DNA of 6,498 nucleotides, from assembly GCA_030672555.1 (NCBI GenBank), contig DAOVGD010000187.1:1-6498 (forward strand), given 5' to 3'. Numbering within the stretch: position 1 is the stretch's first letter; every line of letters begins with the position of its first letter. Source of the stretch: Desulfobacterales bacterium. Lineage in GTDB: Bacteria > Desulfobacterota > Desulfobacteria > Desulfobacterales > C00003106. Made by a program: the position numbers and the translations under genes. The notes under the pieces are model-generated. The model was not told where the DNA came from. It searched no databases and worked only from the letters and a program-made list of their open reading frames with translations. Positions 1 to 4,801 of the stretch are shown here, in pieces.

Positions 1-1
1 C

Positions 2-1066
2 ATGAATGATTTCAAACCACAAGCAAAAGCCACGCTTATCGGAAGTCTCCCGATAAGCGCTCACGATGAGGCGCTCCGGATGGTCGTGGAGTATACACCG
101 GATATCCCCCTATGGGTACAACTCCCTGTCCATCACCAGGAAGGCATGTTGACACAGTTTGTGTCCGGCTTGCCGGGGCTCGTCATCTCGGACAATCGGA
201 TAACCCTCGATTCTTCCCTGAACAACTTCGAACGCGAGCTTCTGGACTTCTACGAGGAATACATTGCGGTCACCCAGGGGGAAAAGTCTCTTGAGGCATC
301 CCGCTTTATTCTTACAAAAGAGTCCGCACCAGGCTTCTTCGTTCTGCAAGAGGCACTCAAGACACTCCCCAGGCCCTTTGCAATCAAAGGACAAATCACA
401 GGACCGGTGACCCTCTCCCTGGGGCTTACCGATCAAAACAAGCAGGCGGTCTTTTATGACGAGCGACTCCGTGATGCAGCAACAAAGATTATCGCGCTCA
501 AGGCCCGATGGCAGGTGGAACAACTTAAGCAATTCGGAGCGCCGATCATCATTTTCCTGGATGAACCAGGTCTGGCCGGATTCGGATCATCCGCACTTAT
601 CGGGGTGTCCAAAAAAGATGTGGAGAAACTTCTTGCCGAGGTCATCGATCAAATTCACCAGGGGGGTGGATTGGCCGGAGTGCACGTTTGTGCCAACACT
701 GACTGGTCGTTGATTCTGGAATCTTCGGCAGACATTCTGAGTTTTGATGCCTATGACTATTTTGACCGCTTGATTCTCTATGCAAAGGAATTAAAAAAAT
801 TTCTCGAACAGGGAAAAATTCTTGCCTGGGGGATTGTGCCGACGGCCAAAGAGGAAGATATTGAAAAAGAAACCGCAGACAGCCTGGTGGAAAGATGGGA
901 GGAGGAAGCAAGCGAACTGGAAGCGCTGGGAATAAGTCGAGCACAAATTTTATCACAATCTCTGATCACACCAAGCTGCGGCACCGGCTCCATGAGTCTT
1001 GACCATGCGCTAAAGGTCTTACAACTGAACCTGGAAGTTTCCAGCTCTCTCCAACGTCTCCTTTAA
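2..1066 (+). CDS. Core-MetE-like methionine synthase (cobalamin-independent MetE catalytic-domain family)
   Basis: This 354-residue protein matches only the C-terminal catalytic barrel of MetE. It opens with the 'TLIGSLP' strand typical of that domain and lacks the roughly 400-residue N-terminal half that helps full-length MetE use methyl-tetrahydrofolate. Family hallmarks are D187-E188-P189 in the barrel, the zinc-site pair H228-V-C230, and C326 in 'TPSCGTG'. Aligning 'ADILSFD' with E. coli 'ADVITIE' puts D249 where the glutamate zinc ligand normally sits. Stand-alone cores (called core-MetE, or MesA-MesD) are known to methylate homocysteine to methionine with a corrinoid protein or another non-folate donor, so that is the likely reaction here. 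The start used is one base inside the window, so the true start could lie upstream. The 3' end overlaps the convergent thioesterase gene by 48 bp. A different methyltransferase of the UROD/MetE superfamily is the main alternative. Confidence 0.82.
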   Translation: MNDFKPQAKATLIGSLPISAHDEALRMVVEYTPDIPLWVQLPVHHQEGMLTQFVSGLPGLVISDNRITLDSSLNNFERELLDFYEEYIAVTQGEKSLEASRFILTKESAPGFFVLQEALKTLPRPFAIKGQITGPVTLSLGLTDQNKQAVFYDERLRDAATKIIALKARWQVEQLKQFGAPIIIFLDEPGLAGFGSSALIGVSKKDVEKLLAEVIDQIHQGGGLAGVHVCANTDWSLILESSADILSFDAYDYFDRLILYAKELKKFLEQGKILAWGIVPTAKEEDIEKETADSLVERWEEEASELEALGISRAQILSQSLITPSCGTGSMSLDHALKVLQLNLEVSSSLQRLL

Positions 1067-1441
1067 AAAGGCCGGGAGGCGTACCACATTTCCGTTGTTG
1101 TCGACGCAGGCATGATTAGTGTACCCTGTAACAAGGGCCTTGCCATTGTTATCATTAAATACCTTGTATTCAAAACGTACACTCGCCTTTTTTATCTCAT
1201 CCACACGGGTTTCAATTCTAAGGAGATCATCGTACCGGGCCGGCGCCAGGTATTTACAGAATGCCTCTGATGCCGGCAGGTTATAACCGGCTGCTTCCAT
1301 CTCTGTATAGGGATGTCCCAGTTCGCGCAACATCTCTGTCCTTCCCATTTCAAACCAGCGCAAATAGTTTGAATGATATACAACCCCCATCTTGTCGGTG
1401 TCGGCATAAATTACTCTGCGGATGATCTTGAAAACATTCAT
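1019..1441 (-). CDS. Acyl-CoA thioesterase, YbgC/4-hydroxybenzoyl-CoA thioesterase (hotdog) family
   Basis: A 140-residue single hotdog-fold protein, the usual length for YbgC/FadM-type thioesterases, which hydrolyse acyl-CoA thioesters in the cytoplasm. The N-terminal signature 'YADTDKMGVVYHSNYLRWFE' (about residues 12-31) is the family motif. D16 is the expected catalytic aspartate, and G19 and H23-x-x-Y26 follow at the conserved spacing. The central 'RYDDLLRIETRV' and the strand 'VRFEYKVFN' are also typical of the fold. The exact acyl substrate cannot be read from sequence; in many Gram-negative bacteria the homologue sits with tol-pal genes, but not here. The ATG at 1441-1439 has only a weak purine-rich stretch upstream. 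The last 15 codons and the stop lie inside the 3' end of the opposite methionine synthase gene. The reading frame looks intact. Confidence 0.9.
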   Translation of the reverse strand: MNVFKIIRRVIYADTDKMGVVYHSNYLRWFEMGRTEMLRELGHPYTEMEAAGYNLPASEAFCKYLAPARYDDLLRIETRVDEIKKASVRFEYKVFNDNNGKALVTGYTNHACVDNNGNVVRLPAFLKETLERAGNFQVQL

Positions 1442-1674
1442 ACAAACCGTCCGATTACATGCAAACTGAGAAATACGAAAGTCTATTAGGTAGTTTTAAA
1501 ACATTCAATTTTGAAGCTGCTTCCCATGTCAATAACATCAACACCAAGGTGCCAAAATTGCACATCAAACTGCAAGTAATTTCACATTGCCCGGTAAGAT
1601 ATTGCACTTTTTGGTGTTCTCTGGGAAAAAAATTTCCATCTTACAGGCCACGCTTATCTATCACCTCCAATTTT

Positions 1675-1693
1675 GATGGTTTTGCAAGAAGTC
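1675..1693 (-). repeat. Dispersed 20-nt repeat, copy 1 (reverse orientation)
   Basis: A degenerate copy of GACTTTTTACGAAACCATCA on the minus strand, reading GACTTCTTGCAAAACCATC. The 3' half AAACCATC is intact. It lies in the gap between the thioesterase gene and the small cysteine-rich gene. Confidence 0.5.
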
Positions 1694-1813
1694 TAAAAGT
1701 CCTTTCTCCCTTCTTGGAAGGAAGCTGGGGGTAAAGATAAATAAAATGATATTTCACACACTTATCTCCTGCCCCCCCCTTTTATCCCCTTATACCATGA
1801 GAGAGGGACGATC

Positions 1814-1833
1814 ACTTTTCGGCGAAACCATCA
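1814..1833 (+). repeat. Dispersed 20-nt repeat, copy 2
   Basis: Reads ACTTTTCGGCGAAACCATCA, close to the window consensus GACTTTTTACGAAACCATCA, with CGAAACCATCA perfectly kept. It faces copy 1 as an inverted pair and lies just upstream of the putative promoter of the small cysteine-rich gene. Confidence 0.55.
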
Positions 1834-1860
1834 AACTCAGGCTGTGCGTCTGATCCATCC

Positions 1861-1890
1861 TTGGCACGCATTCTGCAATGTAACTATAGG
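1861..1890 (+). promoter_or_regulatory. Putative sigma70-type promoter for the small cysteine-rich gene
   Basis: TTGGCA at 1861-1866 matches five of six -35 consensus bases, and TATAGG at 1885-1890 matches four of six -10 bases, with an 18-bp spacer. Transcription would start near 1897, about 27 bases before the ATG at 1924. This also argues that the in-frame TTG at 1861 is part of a promoter and not a start codon. Confidence 0.4.
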
Positions 1891-1923
1891 CAAAATCAAT
1901 CATATTGGGGAACAAGAATACAC

Positions 1924-2208
1924 ATGACATTCAAATGCATCCAATGCGGAACAACTTGGACCAAAGAGGAGGAAACATCCTTCTATAGCCATGGCCTATG
2001 TAAGGATTGCGCACGCGCTCTCCTAATCCCTACGATAAGAAAAAAACAGCTCAGGGAAGGCAATTTTGATTGTTTCGGAAAGGCAAGATGGTATTGTGAC
2101 CAAGTTACATGTAAGTACAGGTTAGTATGTTTACAAGAACCGGTCAATGCACCGAGCACGAAATACACGGATCATATGCCCTCACCAACATCTGAGCAAG
2201 ACGGCTGA
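1924..2208 (+). CDS. Small eight-cysteine zinc-ribbon-like protein of unknown function
   Basis: A 94-residue protein when started at ATG 1924, which puts the first cysteine pair at the N-terminus. Two CxxC knuckles (C5-x2-C8 and C26-x2-C29) look like a zinc ribbon, with 'YSHGLC' just before the second pair. A basic linker, 'RKKQLREGN', leads to a second cysteine cluster C50-x7-C58-x4-C63-x5-C69 within 'CFGKARWYCDQ' and 'CKYRLVC'. This second cluster could hold another zinc ion or an iron-sulfur cluster. The C-terminal 25 residues are polar and probably disordered. The architecture resembles short proteins I associate with anaerobic Desulfobacterota-type genomes, but I know of no established function. 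A TTG start at 1861 would add 21 residues lacking family features; it overlaps the putative -35 box and is less likely. The ribosome site is weak (GGGG about 14 bases upstream). Confidence 0.72.
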   Translation: MTFKCIQCGTTWTKEEETSFYSHGLCKDCARALLIPTIRKKQLREGNFDCFGKARWYCDQVTCKYRLVCLQEPVNAPSTKYTDHMPSPTSEQDG

Positions 2209-2225
2209 TCTCGTCTTCTTCCCCT

Positions 2226-2462
2226 TCCTTGTGCTATTAAATCTTCAACAGGCTTGTGCAGGTCGTAACGTCTAACTCAAACTCCAGGTCCATCAGTTCC
2301 GGCACGATAGTGGCATCAACCTTGGACTTGAATTTTGTATCAATTCGTTCTCTTATTTCCTTGTAACGGTGCTGGTCATCTTTCTGAAATTCTCTTTGGT
2401 GATTGTTGTAAAAAGCATGGTAAGGCTCCGGCTTCGACGTTCTATTTTTTATAGCTTACCAT
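2226..2462 (-). pseudogene. Frameshifted remnant of a small charged protein gene, unrecognised
   Basis: The minus strand keeps an open frame from 2455 to the stop at 2237-2239 (72 codons) with protein-like, charged content, for example 'HQREFQKDDQHRYKEIRER' and 'VPELMDLEFEL', but with no usable early start codon. An ATG at 2462-2460 reads M-V-S-Y-K-K and hits TAG straight after the A6 run (T run at 2445-2450). Removing one A would join it to the open frame and give a 74-residue product. Near 2273 a second frame looks more natural than the annotated tail: it continues 'RRYDLHKPVEDLIAQG' down to about 2226, which suggests a second indel. I do not recognise the family. The reading of a decayed gene is inference from frame quality; the lack of stops could also be chance. 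Confidence 0.45.
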
Positions 2463-2526
2463 AACTTGGCGAAACTTCAAAAGGTATTTAGCAACCTTTT
2501 ACAAGCTCCTCATTCTTTAAGAAAAA

Positions 2527-2555
2527 TTGTTTAGAAGCGGACATTGTGCTATAGT
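2527..2555 (+). promoter_or_regulatory. Extended -10 promoter for the cupin gene
   Basis: TATAGT at 2550-2555 matches five of six -10 bases and is preceded by an extended -10 TG at 2547-2548. TTGTTT at 2527-2532 gives a partial -35 match at exactly 17 bp spacing. Transcription would begin near 2562, about 45 bases upstream of the chosen ATG at 2607. This excludes the in-frame TTG at 2544, which lies inside the promoter. Confidence 0.55.
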
Positions 2556-2606
2556 GAAGCTGCCGAATTAAGATTGCAATCGAGCATAAAATGTTTAGGT
2601 ATAAAC

Positions 2607-3008
2607 ATGAAAATAATCCGTTCGGGTCAATTACAATTTATTCCTGCCAGTCACGAAGATCCAAAGGCGCCTGGCGTATTAAAAAAAGTCTTGCTGCAGA
2701 GGGATGACTTTGTTGATGGAAAGGTCCGGATGATTAATTGGGCGCTGCTCCCTGCGGGGAAATCATTTAGAGCACACTATCACGAAGATATGGAAGAGGT
2801 TTTTATTATCCTCAAAGGTATGGCAATGATCAGAATAGATAAAGAAGAAGCGGTCCTCGAAAAAGAAGATGTGGTGGTTGTTCCTATCGGCAAGGTCCAT
2901 GAGATGAAGAATATCGGTGAAGAGGACATAGAATATATAGTTGTTGGAATATCTGAAGGGAAAGGCGGAAAGACGGTAGTTGATGATTTCGTAAAAAGTC
3001 CCTGGTGA
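2607..3008 (+). CDS. Single-domain cupin protein
   Basis: A 133-residue small beta-barrel cupin. Motif 1 is complete: G51-x5-H57-x-H59-x4-E64-x6-G71 in 'GKSFRAHYHEDMEEVFIILKG'. Motif 2 is 'PIGKVHEMKN', with P93, G95, H98 and N102, although the usual leading glycine is replaced by E87. H57, H59, E64 and H98 are the expected ligands of one divalent metal ion. Such stand-alone cupins act as sugar isomerases, dioxygenases, or binding and sensor proteins, so the reaction cannot be assigned. The start at 2607 is chosen because AGGT sits six bases upstream and the strong promoter lies between it and the longer TTG alternative at 2544. It is probably a single-gene unit, followed directly by the heptamer palindrome. 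Confidence 0.85.
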   Translation: MKIIRSGQLQFIPASHEDPKAPGVLKKVLLQRDDFVDGKVRMINWALLPAGKSFRAHYHEDMEEVFIILKGMAMIRIDKEEAVLEKEDVVVVPIGKVHEMKNIGEEDIEYIVVGISEGKGGKTVVDDFVKSPW

Positions 3009-3023
3009 GCCTATTTTGTCTTA

Positions 3024-3108
3024 TCATCTGTCATTGATCATCTATCATTGGGCATTTACCATTAAAAAAATGACAGATGACAAATGTGAAATGATTAATG
3101 ATCAATGA
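3024..3108. repeat. Back-to-back heptamer tandem array (6 + 6 units, inverted)
   Basis: Positions 3024-3065 divide exactly into six 7-base units: TCATCTG, TCATTGA, TCATCTA, TCATTGG, GCATTTA, CCATTAA. On the other strand, 3108-3067 divides into six more: TCATTGA, TCATTAA, TCATTTC, ACATTTG, TCATCTG, TCATTTT. Only base 3066 separates the arrays. The arms can fold in two exclusive ways: a perfect 12-bp stem (3024-3035 with 3069-3080), or a longer imperfect stem (3031-3057 with 3082-3108) that starts with 11 perfect pairs. It lies 15 bases after the cupin stop and about 70 bases before nfo. There is no clean terminal T run, so a role as terminator or mRNA-end stabiliser is only possible. Confidence 0.85.
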
Positions 3109-3132
3109 GAGTGACCAATCAGGCGAATTAGG

Positions 3133-3152
3133 GACTTTTTACGAAACCATCA
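3133..3152 (+). repeat. Dispersed 20-nt repeat, copy 3 (reference copy)
   Basis: Reads GACTTTTTACGAAACCATCA. I use it as the reference because it best agrees with the other four copies. It lies between the heptamer array and the nfo ribosome-binding site. Confidence 0.55.
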
Positions 3153-3164
3153 TAGTTGTTTCCC

Positions 3165-3173
3165 AAAGGAGAA
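3165..3173 (+). promoter_or_regulatory. Shine-Dalgarno site that fixes the nfo start
   Basis: AAAGGAGAA contains AGGAG (3167-3171) seven bases before ATG 3179. This supports 3179 over the in-frame ATG at 3098, which lies inside the heptamer array and would add 27 residues with no counterpart in the family. Confidence 0.85.
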
Positions 3174-3178
3174 CGACA

Positions 3179-4039
3179 ATGCTTCTGCTTGGTGCCCACT
3201 TTTCGATCGCCGGAGGGCTACATCAGGCGCTTTTAGCCGCAAAACAATACGGCTGCACCGCGCTTCAACTTTTCACCAAAAATTCAAACACCTGGAAGGA
3301 ACGGATCGTAACAGATGAAGAAATCGATCGGTTTCGTCAGGTAAGGGAGGAAGTGGGGATCACGGCTATCGCCTCCCATACGTCCTACCTGATCAATCTG
3401 GCATCACCGGAAGGACAAAAACACCATATGTCCAAAGAAGCCCTTATCCACGAGTTAGAGCGATCTGCAAGCCTTGATATTTCTTATGTTGTCTTGCATC
3501 CCGGCGCCCATATGGAAAGTGGGGAAGAGAACGGGTGTCTCAAGATTGCGGAAACAATAAATGAGGTATTCGACCGGGTCCCCCCCAGAGAGACAAAACT
3601 TCTCCTGGAGACCACCGCCGGCCAGGGGACCAACATCGGTTATACCTTTGAACAATTAGCCTTAATTATAAAACATATTAAAGATAAGAATCGAGTCGGT
3701 ATCTGTTTTGACACGTGCCATACATTTGCCGCAGGCTATGATATTCGCACCCCTGAGGCGTATGCAAAGACTATGGAAAAATTTGATGAAATACTCGGTC
3801 TGAATAATCTGCAGCTGATACATCTCAACGATTCCAAAAAGGGGCTCGGAAGCCGAATCGACCGGCACGAACATATTGGCAAGGGGATGATTGGAAGCGC
3901 GGCATTCAAGGAGATCATGAACGAAAAAAGGCTTGAAAACGTTCCAAAGATCCTGGAGACGCCAAAGGGGAAGGGAGAGACGGATTACGATAAGATCAAT
4001 CTTAAGGTTTTGAGAAATATGATGGTCGAACGTTATTGA
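3179..4039 (+). CDS. nfo: Endonuclease IV, AP endonuclease
   Basis: A 286-residue TIM-barrel enzyme that cuts DNA 5' to abasic sites and removes blocked 3' ends in base-excision repair. All nine metal ligands of the three-zinc site are present at the expected positions: H67, H107, E144, D178, H181, H215, D228, H230 and E260. They fall in the family motifs 'ASHTSYLINLASP', 'VLHPGAH', 'LLLETTAGQGTNIG', 'GICFDTCHTFAAGYD', 'LIHLNDSK', 'DRHEHIGKG' and 'ILETPKG'. The length matches the family (about 280) when translation starts at 3179, which has an excellent ribosome site; an upstream in-frame ATG at 3098 is rejected. The stop overlaps the stop of the convergent kdsB by seven bases. No nearby gene belongs to the same pathway. 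The gene looks intact and functional. Confidence 0.97.
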   Translation: MLLLGAHFSIAGGLHQALLAAKQYGCTALQLFTKNSNTWKERIVTDEEIDRFRQVREEVGITAIASHTSYLINLASPEGQKHHMSKEALIHELERSASLDISYVVLHPGAHMESGEENGCLKIAETINEVFDRVPPRETKLLLETTAGQGTNIGYTFEQLALIIKHIKDKNRVGICFDTCHTFAAGYDIRTPEAYAKTMEKFDEILGLNNLQLIHLNDSKKGLGSRIDRHEHIGKGMIGSAAFKEIMNEKRLENVPKILETPKGKGETDYDKINLKVLRNMMVERY

Positions 4040-4770
4040 CTTCGCAAGACAGCCTCTACCTTGGCTATATCGTCAGGGGTATCGACTGCCATCGATTCGT
4101 GAACGGTTTCAACCACCTTTATCCGATAGCCGTATTCTAAGGCTCTCAGCTGTTCGAGTTTTTCTATCGCTTCCAATCTTCCCTCAGGGAGCTTAACAAA
4201 ACGTTCCAGGGAGCGCTTTCTGTATGCATAGATACCCAAGTGCTTAAAGTAGTCGAACTTAACGGATGAATCTCTCCCAAATGGGATGGGGGACCGTGAA
4301 AAGTAAAGGGCATATCTGTTTTGGTCAAAGATGACCTTTACATGATTCGGGTCTGTTATCTCATCCGGGTCAATCATTTTGCAGGCCAATGTACTCATGT
4401 CCAGGTCTTCGTCTTTCAGAAGGGGAGCCACCACCTCCGGCAAACAACGGAAGTCAAATACCGGCTGATCTCCCTGAATATTGATCACGATGTCGCGATC
4501 CTCTAATTTCAGTTTTCGTGCTGCTTCTGTTACCCTGTCTGTTCCGGAGCGGTGGACAGGTTCTGTCATTACCACACGTCCTCCAAAATCCTTAACGCAT
4601 TGATAGATACGCTCATCATCTGTAGCCACTGCCACATCGGACAGGATGTCGGCATTCCGGACACTGCTGTAAACCCACCAGACCATTGGTTTACCAAGGA
4701 TCATGCTCAAGGGTTTTCCTTCAAATCGTTTAGAACCATATCGACAAGGAATAATAGCTACTATTTTCAT
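4033..4770 (-). CDS. kdsB: 3-deoxy-manno-octulosonate cytidylyltransferase (CMP-Kdo synthase)
   Basis: A 245-residue cytoplasmic nucleotidyltransferase that activates Kdo with CTP to CMP-Kdo for lipid A-core assembly. The length is normal for KdsB. Motifs in order: the nucleotide-binding loop 'IPCRYGSKRFEGKPL' (residues 7-21), 'GKPMVWWVY', 'HRSGTDRVTEA' (73-83), 'NIQGDQPVF' with likely Mg ligand D101, 'HLGIYAYRKRSLERFV' (177-192), 'LEQLRALEYG' (205-214) and 'VDTPDD' with likely Mg ligand D230. The N-terminal loop differs from the common PARxxSxRLPGK form (C9 for Ala, E17 for Pro), but the basic residues R10, K14, R15 and K19 are kept. AGGAAG (4775-4780) stands four bases before the ATG. It lies 31 bp downstream of the MFS gene and is probably co-transcribed with it. 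Kdo synthesis partners (kdsA, kdsC, kdsD) are not in the window. Confidence 0.95.
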   Translation of the reverse strand: MKIVAIIPCRYGSKRFEGKPLSMILGKPMVWWVYSSVRNADILSDVAVATDDERIYQCVKDFGGRVVMTEPVHRSGTDRVTEAARKLKLEDRDIVINIQGDQPVFDFRCLPEVVAPLLKDEDLDMSTLACKMIDPDEITDPNHVKVIFDQNRYALYFSRSPIPFGRDSSVKFDYFKHLGIYAYRKRSLERFVKLPEGRLEAIEKLEQLRALEYGYRIKVVETVHESMAVDTPDDIAKVEAVLRSQ

Positions 4771-4789
4771 TTTTCTTCCTTACTAATAC

Positions 4790-4801
4790 TGATGGTTTCG
4801 T
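4790..4801 (-). repeat. Dispersed 20-nt repeat, copy 4 (half copy)
   Basis: The minus strand reads ACGAAACCATCA, a perfect match to the 3' twelve bases of the repeat; the 5' half is not convincingly present. It starts immediately after the stop codon of the MFS transporter gene and fills much of the 31-bp gap before kdsB. Confidence 0.45.

Larger units (their letters stand above)
1675..1833. mobile_element. Possible MITE-like element with imperfect terminal inverted repeats
   Basis: The left end at 1675-1693 reads GATGGTTTTGCAAGAAGTC. The reverse complement of the right end at 1814-1832 reads GATGGTTTCGCCGAAAAGT, so the first eight bases match exactly and most of the rest match with a small offset. 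The roughly 160-base interior is non-coding and partly self-complementary: GGGGG..AGATAA near 1727-1740 can pair imperfectly with TTATCT..CCCCC near 1762-1778. No target-site duplication is evident. The ends belong to the same 20-nt repeat family seen elsewhere in the window, so this may simply be two opposed copies, not one mobile unit. Confidence 0.3.
1442..1860. other. Non-coding, repeat-bearing intergenic stretch
   Basis: About 420 bases with no convincing gene. A 91-codon frame at 1459-1734 (+) has low-quality, repeat-like translation and no ribosome site. The stretch holds several short inverted repeats, for example AACACCAA at 1540-1547 with TTGGTGTT at 1611-1618, and GTAAGAT at 1594-1600 with ATCTTAC at 1638-1644. 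It also holds an inverted pair of dispersed-repeat copies at 1675-1693 and 1814-1833, and a run of eight C at 1772-1779. No known RNA family or riboswitch is recognised. Confidence 0.6.

Noticed and set aside
110..532. 140-codon minus-strand frame inside the methionine synthase gene
   Set aside because: It is a shadow of a clearly conserved coding frame on the other strand and has no recognisable domain.
1459..1734. 91-codon plus-strand frame as a gene
   Set aside because: No ribosome site, repeat-derived C-terminal translation, and it runs through inverted repeats and a dispersed-repeat copy; no recognisable domain.
2198..2217. Hairpin AAGACG/CGTCTT at the end of the small cysteine-rich gene as a terminator
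   Set aside because: Only six base pairs, an eight-base loop containing the stop codon, and no T run after it.
2479..2500. Inverted repeat AAAAGGT/ACCTTTT upstream of the cupin promoter as a terminator or operator
   Set aside because: Weak AT-rich seven-pair stem with no T run on either strand; could be chance in this AT-rich gap.
2544..2606. N-terminal extension of the cupin to TTG 2544
   Set aside because: The TTG is inside the extended -10 promoter and the added residues do not resemble cupin sequence.
3024..3108. CRISPR array
   Set aside because: The units are contiguous 7-mers without spacers and are arranged in opposite directions; no cas genes are present.
3098..3178. N-terminal extension of nfo to the ATG at 3098
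   Set aside because: The extension lies in repeats and has no counterpart in endonuclease IV; the strong ribosome site points to 3179.
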